From Gadus chalcogrammus (Eukaryota > Chordata > Actinopteri > Gadiformes > Gadidae), in contig NC_079431.1 of the NCBI RefSeq assembly GCF_026213295.1, positions 11,525,075-11,589,074 of the forward strand: DNA of 64,000 nt, written 5' to 3'. This document shows positions 33,650 to 45,800 of this stretch, piece after piece. The position numbers and the translations under genes were made by a program. The notes beneath the pieces were generated by a model, which was not told where the DNA came from, ran no database searches, and saw only the letters and a program-made list of their open reading frames with translations. Each line of letters starts with the position of its first letter. Position 1 is the stretch's first letter.

Positions 33650-33817
33650 CGTAAACTCAGGTAAGCAAATGACGAGACTACGCACTGTCATCATGATGGC
33701 GGAAGAGCTATTGAACCACTAACGATTTGAGAAATTACTACCACTATTTCTAATTATCGTTCAATAATACCTCCTGCCACACATGAGTACAGAGATCTAA
33801 CATTAAACTTCGAAGCC
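33650..33817 (+). promoter_or_regulatory. Probable ranbp2 promoter / 5' UTR
   Basis: About 120 bp upstream of the ranbp2 start codon is GATGGCGGAAG (33693-33703), an overlapping YY1 (ATGGCGG) and ETS (GCGGAAG) site typical of TATA-less housekeeping promoters at or just after the start of transcription. Confidence 0.5.
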
Positions 33818-36800
33818 ATGAGGCGAAGTAAGGCTGAAGTGGATCGCTATATCTCTTCGATACACAGTTCGTCCCCTTCGCTCAAAGAGGTAAGTTGACG
33901 TGCAGAATAACTGGACTTTTCCCCTGTCCTTTATTAAGTATCATTTAATATGACTTAATATGCTGTTATTCAGTCTGCATGATGCTTTGTCTTAACTTTC
34001 CTGTCAAATATGATGCAAGATTATCTACTTTTCTGAGCTCTTTGTTGGAATTAATAGTCGTATTCAATGCTGTAATTTTCTTTTACAGCCGTACAAAGGC
34101 TTTTTATTTGCCAAGCTGTATTTTCAGGCGAAGGAGTATGAACTCGCTAAAAGGTCAAGTCAAATAAGTCTTGATTATTTAAATTAAACCATTTGATTAT
34201 GATTTTGGAGTTTATTATTTGCATATGTTTCTTTTTGTTTTGTTTTGTCTTTAGACATGTGTCAGAATATCTCAAAGTACAGGAGTGGGACCTCAAAGCA
34301 CACACATTCCTTGGCCAGCTCTACGAGAAAGAGGGAGAAGTTGACAAAGCAGTTGGATGTTATAAGGTATGTAATCATATATACTGTAGCCATCTGTAAT
34401 GCTTGTACTGTTGAAGGTAAACTACATTAAAGAGTTCTGTCTGTGTGTAGAGGTCATTGGACCTGAACCCAGCACAGAAGGACCTGGTTCTGAAGGTGGC
34501 TGAGTTGCTGTGCAGTAAGGATCCATTTGACAGCAGGGCAGAGTTCTGGGTGGAGAAGGCCAGCAAGCTGCTCCCTTGTAACCCAGCTGTCTTCAACCTC
34601 AAGGTGAGATCAACTGCAAGCTACTTTCAACCATTAATAGCAGCATATTAATGTTAATATTTATTTTACTTTGCTTGTTCAAACTCATACGTCACTAGTC
34701 TATTAGTCTGTCGCACGCTATGCAAAAATGGAGCTGGAAGCTGCTGCTATGCCATTGCTTCCGTGTTTTGGTTCTTGTTTTGCCTTCATCGAACAATGGT
34801 AACATACAATACATTGCATGTGAACAAGACTGAGTAAAAAAGCCCCGGCTGGATAAGATACTTTGATGCAACTTTAAATAAAGATTGCCATATTTTATCT
34901 CATTAGATCATAAAGCATTAGTTCTCATTTAGTAATTATTTCTATATCCCTGGATAAACAGCCACACGCCTCAGCAACAATAAAATAGTAATCCTTTAGG
35001 CGCATATAGTGATTCAGACTCCCGGTGAGAACGTTTAGAGCAGTTCATTCATTGTACCTTCATTCACTATAGCACAAGTACAACTTGTCCACTCTTCTTA
35101 ATTCTCTATAGCCACCGACTTATTCTAACAAAAACCTAGTTAATATTCGCCGTAAATCAAAGACAAAAGAATACAGCAATAGGTTGAATATCAGTGGGGA
35201 CATTTCAGTCATCATTTGACATTGGTGGGGACACGTCCCCTGGTCCCCACCCAAATCTATGGCCTTGGCATATCTAAATAATGGTTGGCTGGAGAATTTG
35301 AGATGACGTCACACATACGGTGTGTACGTCCATGCCTCTGTTGGTATTTCTGTTTGTTCAAGATGGACAGATTTATTTGATGTGAGCCGGTCAGCCTGTA
35401 CACAATTTAAACACTGTCCGTTGTGTTATTGAATGTTTTTGTTTGCATTGCCATGTGCTTTTGTTTTGGTCTCGAACCCCACCCTTAACTGCTTTGTGCC
35501 ACTCCCTGCCCACACCTCTGTCTGCCACAGCTGGTCATTTGCCTGCTCGTTGTCTTGATTGAGTTTTCCCTTTCCCCTTTCTCCCCAATGATCTGTTTCC
35601 CCTCTGATATTTAAGTTCAGCCCACCTGTTAGCCCTTGTCAGATCGTACCTGAAAGTTTGCTGAGATACTGTGCCAGTTTTTGCTCTGCCTGTTTCTGCT
35701 CTGCCAGTGACATTGACAGCGGATTCTCTGCCTTGTGATTTTCTGTTTTTGGATTTTTAATTTTCTGTTGGTTCATTGCCTGGATCTTTTGTGCATTACA
35801 CTTTTATCTGAGTATGACTTTTTGACCTGTCTGCCCTTTTGTTTAAATCCTGAAGAAAAGGAATACATATTTGTGACAATTGCATCTGGTCTGCACCTAG
35901 GGTTGCCAACTTTCAGAAATTAAAATAAGGGACGCTCACCACGGGCCCGACTCCTGTGGGGCGGGGCGCCCGCAGCAGTGGTATGTTTTATTTTGTGCTG
36001 GTGTTTTTAGTAAAGGGTTGATCAAGAAAGGAATTAGTCATACTTAAAGCTTGAAATGCTTTATTATCACATAAAATTCTCTTATAAAGTGCAGTCAATT
36101 AAATCTTGAATGAAATCTCTTTGGGTGGCGTGTGCAGCAATGAACTTTTAAAATATAAACTAAATAAACTGAGAACTTCATGTTACTTTTTAAGTGCATA
36201 ACTATAGGGACTCTCTTTGAATATTTTTACAAAAAAAAACAGTACAAATAAACAACAAAAACACTTATAAACTTATGTAAAAAAAGAAAGTGCAAAACAT
36301 TACTCCTTCCCTCAACATTACTCCTCCCCTCAAAACTGTTACTTATTTTTCCAGGTGTACTTCTTGTTACTCCTTAACGCAATGAGTAACTCTTTGTCTT
36401 TCAAAGCGCTGTTGTAAAACTCTGAACAGGACTGCTCAAAGTTGAGAGTGATCAGCAGCTCACTTCTCATGAGCTCTGTGGAGCACCTATTCCTGCAGTC
36501 ACTCCATTTGTTGGCCATTCTGGAGAAGATCCTTTCCACACATCCAGTGGATGCTGGGATGCTCAGGATGTGTCTGGTGATAGACAGCATGTTTGGCAGG
36601 TCAGCTACTCGAAAGAGAGCCACCAACCTGGCAGCCACACCTTTGGACTTCCATTCATCTTCAGCATCTTCTTTGAGCCTCTTCAGAATGGGTTTTGCTG
36701 TGGAGCATTCATCATAAAGTTCATCCATGTTGACTTTATGGATGACGTTGAGCTTGGTGGTCACCCTCTCAATGTCAGTAAAGGTCATGGTGCCATGGTG

Positions 36801-39800
36801 CAGAGAGAGAGGTTGCAGTGAGAACAACCAGTAGTCTTCCGAAAAGTTGAACCATTTCTCAACATATGAGAGTGCTGTGTTGAGGAATACAGTAAAATCT
36901 GCCCTTGCCATGTCAGCATCAAGTGGACGGAGACGCTGCAGCTTCAATTTAGTTAAGTAGCCATAGAACTGTTAATCTCGTCTCTGTGTGAGCTTTTGCT
37001 TGAAGTTTTCCATGATGGAATATAACTCAACACAGGTGGTTTCATCACTCTCCAGCTTCTTTACAAGTTCCTCAAAGAGAGAGAGGATATTATTGCAGAA
37101 AAGAAGGTAAACCTCCACAATGTCTCCATCTTCCTCAGTTGAGTCCTCACTGAAATTTAACAATGCTCGAAGTTGTTTGGGACACTCCTCCCCCCAGGCT
37201 GATGAAGTACGATTTCAGTGCAATCCAGGTTTGCATTAGCCGGGTGATGGCTGGATTAAGGGAGAGCCACCTGGTTGTGACATGTCGCAGAATTTCCTGG
37301 AACGCAACATCACAAAACCTACAAAACTCTTTGAGTGATTCTCTTCGTTTGGCAGATGTGGAAAAGAAGGCATAGACCTTCAGCACAACATTTTCCACAT
37401 CTACAGTGAGCTGGTCAAGAGCATGCTTCACTGAGTTGTGCAAAATATGGGCATGGCAGTTTCCTTGCAGCAGATCTTTTTATTACTTCTTCCAGTTGGT
37501 GAAGACAGAGTCTTGAATTCCATAATTCACATTTGTGTTGTCTGCAGTGCACTAAATGCTGTCACATGATCCAACGATAAGCCAAATTTGTCAAGCGACT
37601 GCTCAATGAGAGCTACAATCCCAGCAGCGGACTCATCTGCATTTTCAATGAAATCCAGCATTTTGTTGGTGACCCCGCATTCTGGACTGAAGTATTGAAC
37701 AGCAAGGGGGAACATCTTCCTGTTGCCTTTATTTGATGCATCTGTCTGAATGGAAAATGGGAGGGGTTTATCTGATGTTAGGGCCTTAAGAACATCAGCC
37801 ACTGCCTTTGGAGCAAGGACATCTTTAACCACTGCCTCTGCCTTTGTTCTCCCTATACATTTTTTTTTACAATTTTTGAATCCAGGAGAATCTTTTGATT
37901 CAGTTTATGTGCACAGTCAACACTGTTGTAGCTGAGGTTGTGTCTGACTGTGTGGTACACCTGTGTCACCTCAGCTGCGGTAATATAGAGAGGAAGAGTG
38001 GGATGACATATTGTTGATTAAATTGAACATTTGTCTGCTGCCTGTCTTGTCACTCGAAAAGAAGTCAGGTCATCCAAACAGTTAAACCACACTAATAATA
38101 TAATTGATGTAATGATCAGTGAACACTGCATTCCTCAAAAATATAAAAATTGTGACACAGAATACACAGAAAGCTCTACAAACATTTTTAATCTAGGAAA
38201 TGTATGTATATTAAAGAATAAAGGTTTTCTTTTAACAAATGCATTTTTTTTATTTATTAACTGTTAATCCATTAGTATGATTTGTTCTTTAAATGGCCAT
38301 ACATAATATTTATATACTTCTGTATATTAAATAAATGGTCGTTCATTCGACTTTTAAAACTCAACATCCTAAACAATCAATCAAACCACAACAGTTTACT
38401 AAAATAGGCTCTGCCCATGCACTGCGATGTTCTGGCAAAAGCACAACCAGATAGGAAATCAATCACAACATAATGTCCCATACCGTATCAACCTCAGGAG
38501 ATGATTGGGGTATGAAGAACTGTGACACTGACGCTTGGGTCTTCTCGATCTTTCGTGTCTGCAGTGTTGCTCTCCTGTTGCATGCTGTCTGATGTCAGAC
38601 AGCCCACCGTGCGCCACTGAAAACACTCGTCGACATATTTTACAACTTGCCTTGTAAACATCTCCATTGACGCTGTCCAGCCAAGGATGTGCGTCTTCCC
38701 ACTCACGTCCGTACTTCTGCAAGCGTTTACGCTTTTGAGGACGTGGTGGAGTACCGGGTGTAGTGGGCATTTTTAAAAGGCGCGGGTTTTGTGAGCAGCG
38801 CCGGTGTGTGGTGTCTGTCGCTAGGCAACCGTGACCACCACACGCATGCGCAGACACACAGATGACCGGAGCGGGTCTTGCGTAGATCCCTCCGCGACAA
38901 TTTTGCTGACCGTAGTATTCCCTGTGTTTTGTTTTGATCATTATTGTTAGATTTAGTATTTGTGTGTGTGACAGACATGTGTATTGGACATTTATGGAAA
39001 TACGGAACAAATTGCGTCCCGTATTGGTTCAATACGGGACGCAACATTTAATTGCCAAATAAGGGACGATTCCGTATTTTACGGGACGGTTGGCAACCTT
39101 ATCTGCACCTGGGTCCTTAGCTACATGTCTTAACAATGGCCGTGCGTCACTTCACAAAAGGTATCAAAGTGACTGTAATGGAAGATGCATTTAACTGCTC
39201 TCCCGCACTAAATCTTCCTGCCACTCACATTACGACTTTTCTTTTTTTGAGATATGTGAAAACATCCACAATACCACATTTTGCTCTTTTTTTTTTCACC
39301 ACTCAAGAGCTTCTAAACATCAGGGAATCAACTCGTGGATTTATTTCCAAATTTTCTCATTCTATCGTAATTAGGGTTGCCAACTTTCAGAAATTAAAAT
39401 AAGGGACGCTCACCACGGGCCCGACTCCTGTGGGGCGGGGCGCCCGCAGCAGTGGTATGTTTTATTTTGTGCTGGTGTTTTTAGTAAAGGGTTGATCAAG
39501 AAAGGAATTAGTCATACTTAAAGCTTGAAATGCTTTATTATCACATAAAATTCTCTTATAAAGTGCAGTCAATTAAATCTTGAATGAAATCTCTTTGGGT
39601 GGCGTGTGCAGCAATGAACTTTTAAAATATAAACTAAATAAACTGAGAACTTCATGTTACTTTTTAAGTGCATAACTATAGGGACTCTCTTTGAACATTT
39701 TTACAAAAAAAAACAGTACAAATAAACAACAAAAACACTTATAAACTTATGTAAAAAAAGAAAGTGCAAAACATTACTCCTTCCCTCAACATTACTCCTC

Positions 39801-42800
39801 CCCTCAAAACTGTTACTTATTTTTCCAGGTGTACTTCTTGTTACTCCTTAACGCAATGAGTAACTCTTTGTCTTTCAAAGCGCTGTTGTAAAACTCTGAA
39901 CAGGACTGCTCAAAGTTGAGAGTGATCAGCAGCTCACTTCTCATGAGCTCTGTGGAGCACCTATTCCTGCAGTCACTCCATTTGTTGGCCATTCTGGAGA
40001 AGATCCTTTCCACACATCCAGTGGATGCTGGGATGCTCAGGATGTGTCTGGTGATAGACAGCATGTTTGGCAGGTCAGCTACTCGAAAGAGAGCCACCAA
40101 CCTGGCAGCCACACCTTTGGACTTCCATTCATCTTCAGCATCTTCTTTGAGCCTCTTCAGAATGGGTTTTGCTGTGGAGCATTCATCATAAAGTTCATCC
40201 ATGTTGACTTTATGGATGACGTTGAGCTTGGTGGTCACCCTCTCAATGTCAGTAAAGGTCATGGTGCCATGGTGCAGAGAGAGAGGTTGCAGTGAGAACA
40301 ACCAGTAGTCTTCCGAAAAGTTGAACCATTTCTCAACATATGAGAGTGCTGTGTTGAGGAATACAGTAAAATCTGCCCTTGCCATGTCAGCATCAAGTGG
40401 ACGGAGACGCTGCAGCTTCAATTTAGTTAAGTAGCCATAGAACTGTTAATCTCGTCTCTGTGTGAGCTTTTGCTTGAAGTTTTCCATGATGGAATATAAC
40501 TCAACACAGGTGGTTTCATCACTCTCCAGCTTCTTTACAAGTTCCTCAAAGAGAGAGAGGATATTATTGCAGAAAAGAAGGTAAACCTCCACAATGTCTC
40601 CATCTTCCTCAGTTGAGTCCTCACTGAAATTTAACAATGCTCGAAGTTGTTTGGGACACTCCTCCCCCCAGGCTGATGAAGTACGATTTCAGTGCAATCC
40701 AGGTTTGCATTAGCCGGGTGATGGCTGGATTAAGGGAGAGCCACCTGGTTGTGACATGTCGCAGAATTTCCTGGAACGCAACATCACAAAACCTACAAAA
40801 CTCTTTGAGTGATTCTCTTCGTTTGGCAGATGTGGAAAAGAAGGCATAGACCTTCAGCACAACATTTTCCACATCTACAGTGAGCTGGTCAAGAGCATGC
40901 TTCACTGAGTTGTGCAAAATATGGGCATGGCAGTTTCCTTGCAGCAGATCTTTTTATTACTTCTTCCAGTTGGTGAAGACAGAGTCTTGAATTCCATAAT
41001 TCACATTTGTGTTGTCTGCAGTGCACTAAATGCTGTCACATGATCCAACGATAAGCCAAATTTGTCAAGCGACTGCTCAATGAGAGCTACAATCCCAGCA
41101 GCGGACTCATCTGCATTTTCAATGAAATCCAGCATTTTGTTGGTGACCCCGCATTCTGGACTGAAGTATTGAACAGCAAGGGGGAACATCTTCCTGTTGC
41201 CTTTATTTGATGCATCTGTCTGAATGGAAAATGGGAGGGGTTTATCTGATGTTAGGGCCTTAAGAACATCAGCCACTGCCTTTGGAGCAAGGACATCTTT
41301 AACCACTGCCTCTGCCTTTGTTCTCCCTATACATTTTTTTTTACAATTTTTGAATCCAGGAGAATCTTTTGATTCAGTTTATGTGCACAGTCAACACTGT
41401 TGTAGCTGAGGTTGTGTCTGACTGTGTGGTACACCTGTGTCACCTCAGCTGCGGTAATATAGAGAGGAAGAGTGGGATGACATATTGTTGATTAAATTGA
41501 ACATTTGTCTGCTGCCTGTCTTGTCACTCGAAAAGAAGTCAGGTCATCCAAACAGTTAAACCACACTAATAATATAATTGATGTAATGATCAGTGAACAC
41601 TGCATTCCTCAAAAATATAAAAATTGTGACACAGAATACACAGAAAGCTCTACAAACATTTTTAATCTAGGAAATGTATGTATATTAAAGAATAAAGGTT
41701 TTCTTTTAACAAATGCATTTTTTTTATTTATTAACTGTTAATCCATTAGTATGATTTGTTCTTTAAATGGCCATACATAATATTTATATACTTCTGTATA
41801 TTAAATAAATGGTCGTTCATTCGACTTTTAAAACTCAACATCCTAAACAATCAATCAAACCACAACAGTTTACTAAAATAGGCTCTGCCCATGCACTGCG
41901 ATGTTCTGGCAAAAGCACAACCAGATAGGAAATCAATCACAACATAATGTCCCATACCGTATCAACCTCAGGAGATGATTGGGGTATGAAGAACTGTGAC
42001 ACTGACGCTTGGGTCTTCTCGATCTTTCGTGTCTGCAGTGTTGCTCTCCTGTTGCATGCTGTCTGATGTCAGACAGCCCACCGTGCGCCACTGAAAACAC
42101 TCGTCGACATATTTTACAACTTGCCTTGTAAACATCTCCATTGACGCTGTCCAGCCAAGGATGTGCGTCTTCCCACTCACGTCCGTACTTCTGCAAGCGT
42201 TTACGCTTTTGAGGACGTGGTGGAGTACCGGGTGTAGTGGGCATTTTTAAAAGGCGCGGGTTTTGTGAGCAGCGCCGGTGTGTGGTGTCTGTCGCTAGGC
42301 AACCGTGACCACCACACGCATGCGCAGACACACAGATGACCGGAGCGGGTCTTGCGTAGATCCCTCCGCGACAATTTTGCTGACCGTAGTATTCCCTGTG
42401 TTTTGTTTTGATCATTATTGTTAGATTTAGTATTTGTGTGTGTGACAGACATGTGTATTGGACATTTATGGAAATACGGAACAAATTGCGTCCCGTATTG
42501 GTTCAATACGGGACGCAACATTTAATTGCCAAATAAGGGACGATTCCGTATTTTACGGGACGGTTGGCAACCTTAATCGTAATCCAGTGCTTTTGTGGCT
42601 CTGCAGACATAGACCACGCACTTCAATACGAATATCCCTCTCTAATGTGCGATCACTGGGCAATAAAATGGACGAACTCCAGCTACTGCTGAAGATGTCG
42701 AATTTTCTTCATCCTCCATTTTGTGCTTGAGGGAAACTTGGCTCTTTGAAACATTAGCATCAGGTTATGGTGACAAAGAGCTCTCTTGTGTGACAGATTC

Positions 42801-45800
42801 ACACAGAGCTCTCCGGCAAAATGAAAGGTGGAAGTTTTGTTTCTACACTAACAGAGGCTGGTGTAAGGAGGTGAATTAGATTCTACGGTTCTCCCATACT
42901 GGAATCCCCTAGATTGAAAACCTTTCTAATCCCAACGCGAGTTTGTATCATTCATCTTGGTCAGTGTTTATATCCAGCACAAGCTAACGTGCAGGACAGC
43001 GCATGCTCACCGACCAGATGCCGGACTCCTTCTTCGTTATTGTACTTGCCATCATTAACTAAGGGAAACTCAGCCACAAACTTTCTAAATTCCGTCAGCA
43101 GAGGCTATCTAGCAAAGGCTAGATAGAGAACAGTCTTGATCACTGTTACACCATAAACAACAGTGCCTATATGCCGTCTATGGAGTTAGATTCATGCCAA
43201 AACCCCTCACACACGCAAAACGTGTTTTGCTCACGCATAACGATTCACACGCACACAAAACGTGTTTTACTCACGCAAAATGATTCACACACACGCTCAG
43301 TGTGGTTTGCAAATGCAAAACATCATTCACAAACTAAAGCATTTTGCTTCAGAAACAAATACAGTATGTTTTACACAAAGTACAAAAAAAAATCCTTCAA
43401 GTACACAAAACAATTCTACAAGTACGGAACACGAAAGCTGCGCGTGGATCGGAATGCATTTGCGCACGGATCGGATTGCATTTGTGTGAGGAACAGCAAG
43501 GCGGAAAATTAGTGCCAAAAGTCACGTGACAAATAAATGTCCTGTTATTCACACTACACAACAGCAGGTGGCGGTGTTGAGTCAGTTTAAGGCCGCCAGG
43601 ACGATCTTTTTTCTCCCCAAAATCTTTATTTGATGCCGGCCAAACGTGTGTGGATTCAACTCCATACTATGCGACTTGCCGCCCCTTTGTCACGGAATCG
43701 TACGACACGGAGAAAAGCTAGTTTGGGAGATTAAATTGAACAAAATGAGCGGCCAACAGGTGAGTCCAATGGAAGTGTCGCCACTCTGTTTTGGAATCAA
43801 ATAAAGATTTTGGGGAGAAAAAAGATCGTCCTGGCGGCCTTAAACTGACTCAACACCGCCACCTGCTGTTGTGTAGTGTGAATAACAGGACATTTATTTG
43901 TCACGTGACTTTTGGCACTAATTTTCCGCCTTGCTGTTCCTCACACAAATGCAATCCGATCCGTGCGCAAATGCATTCCGATCCACGCGCAGCTTTCGTG
44001 TTCCGTACTTGTAGAATTGTTTTGTGTACTTGAAGGATTTTTTTTTGTACTTTGTGTAAAACATACTGTATTTGTTTCTGAAGCAAAATGCTTTAGTTTG
44101 TGAATGATGTTTTGCATTTGCAAACCACACTGAGCGTGTGTGTGAATCATTTTGCGTGAGTAAAACACGTTTTGTGTGCGTGTGAATCGTTATGCGTGAG
44201 CAAAACACGTTTTGCGTGAGCAAAACACGTTTTACGTGTGAGGGGTTTTGGCATGAATCTAACTCCATAGCCGTCCCCCACACTGCTCTAGAACCCTCTG
44301 TCCACGCTACAGTCCACCAATTCCTGCATACAGGCAGAAAACTCAATCCTGTTGTGAGAACATTTTTGAAGTGGACCAAAGAAGCTATTGTAGGGGAATG
44401 TGTAGAAATGAGGACGGAGACTTGGTTGCCAGTGAAAATATATAGAGATGGATTTATTTCCCCAAGCAGCCAGAGGTGCGTTCCTTAAATAACGCGTCAC
44501 ACCCCCAGGTGGGTCTCATGCCCCTTCCCGGGGACACGCACCATACACCATACACACAGTGAATTACGATACCGGAGCGATACCGCTACACTATCAAGGT
44601 TTTTTTAGCGTGCTTCGTCTGCATTGACTGGGATTTTTTTTTCTTGGGGAAACCCCTGGGAAAACTTTCCCAGGGATTTAATAGAAATTTAAATAAATCC
44701 CAGCCATCATATTTCCCTGTTGTCCTCGTACCCCTCATCTATGTACATTTGTTTCCCTGATCAGGAGAAGCTGCTCAGCCGTCAGGGCCAACAGGGATGG
44801 AACCACCTTTTCGATCTTCTGCAGTCTGAGTTAGCCGTGCGCCCAGCCGATGTCCACGTCAACATAAAGCTGGTTGAGCTGTACTCTAAAGATGGCCGCC
44901 TGGACGAGGCTGTGAAACACTGCTTGAGCCATGAGAAAAAGGGCCAGCTACGCAAAAGTCTGGATTGGAACTCCGTGGTGGCCGACACACTGCAGGTCAG
45001 CCATTATGTGTTTTGGATGTATATATTTTTGGAGAAAGAAAATACAGTATGATATGTAAATACGCAAGCGGTACAGTAGGTTTAGCAGATGTATTAACAT
45101 CTTTCATCTGACTTGGCATGTGTTTTAAGGAATACCTGGCCCATCCCGGTGTCTCCAACAATGAAAAGCTGTGTCGTCGCCTTAAAGGAGAGCTGCTGCT
45201 GGCCCACTGCAACCTGCTGAGACTCAAACTATCAGTCAGTGGAGTGCTGCCCGCACTTGATGCTCTGAGAAGGTAGGTTTAGTGTGTTTGCATACGCCCG
45301 CGCTGACGGGATGTGCATTGTTTAATAACCCCTGTGTAGTAAACCACATATAATGTTTGGACGTGCATGTGTTTTATTTTATGTAGTTTTGATGAAGCCA
45401 TGCGGTCTGTGAGTGCCACAGCAGGTGGCCAGACAGACGAGCTGTGCGAGGTGTTTGGAGAAATGCGAGCTCACCTTTACCTGCACACTGGTACCCTCCT
45501 ACTGAAAATGGCCCAAGAGCGTGAGCAGAACTGGAGAGCTGTGACCGACTTGGCCACCCTCTGCTTCCTGTTGTCTTACCAGGTACATGCTTATAGGACC
45601 TAGAAAGGTTTCTAGATTAAAAGTGTAACTGTTCCCTACAATAAAATGTAGCATGCAGCAGCAGCACACACCCAGTTCGGTGTTCAAAAGTGCACGGTTT
45701 GATTAAACAGTGCAAATTTATAGTAAAAGGACTTTAGTATACTACTGTTATGATAGCTAGTGACTGACAGTGAGGATGATAATGTCAATGATTGATGGAT

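Larger units (their letters stand above)
42584..44500 (+). mobile_element. Decayed LINE endonuclease region, interrupted by a MITE
   Basis: Continues the fragment at 39290. The first part (42584-43178) contains SNVRSLGNKMDELQ, the start of the endonuclease domain, and a frame resembling the PFYSPREF-SFIL-GVY-P-ANVQD stretch. The second part (44270-44500) resumes with VPHTALEPSVHATV and PVVRTFLKWTKEA, known to follow in this LINE type. Many stops and frameshifts are present. A MITE fills 43179-44269. Confidence 0.7.

Noticed and set aside
36339..42244. ZBED-like host gene in ranbp2 intron 4
   Set aside because: The frames belong to two hAT transposons with inverted ends and target duplications and are broken by stops, so they are not a domesticated gene.
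43171..44379. Lys/His/Thr-rich frames on both strands of the MITE arms
   Set aside because: They are mirror images of one repeat-rich arm and are joined to LINE sequence; no sign of coding selection.
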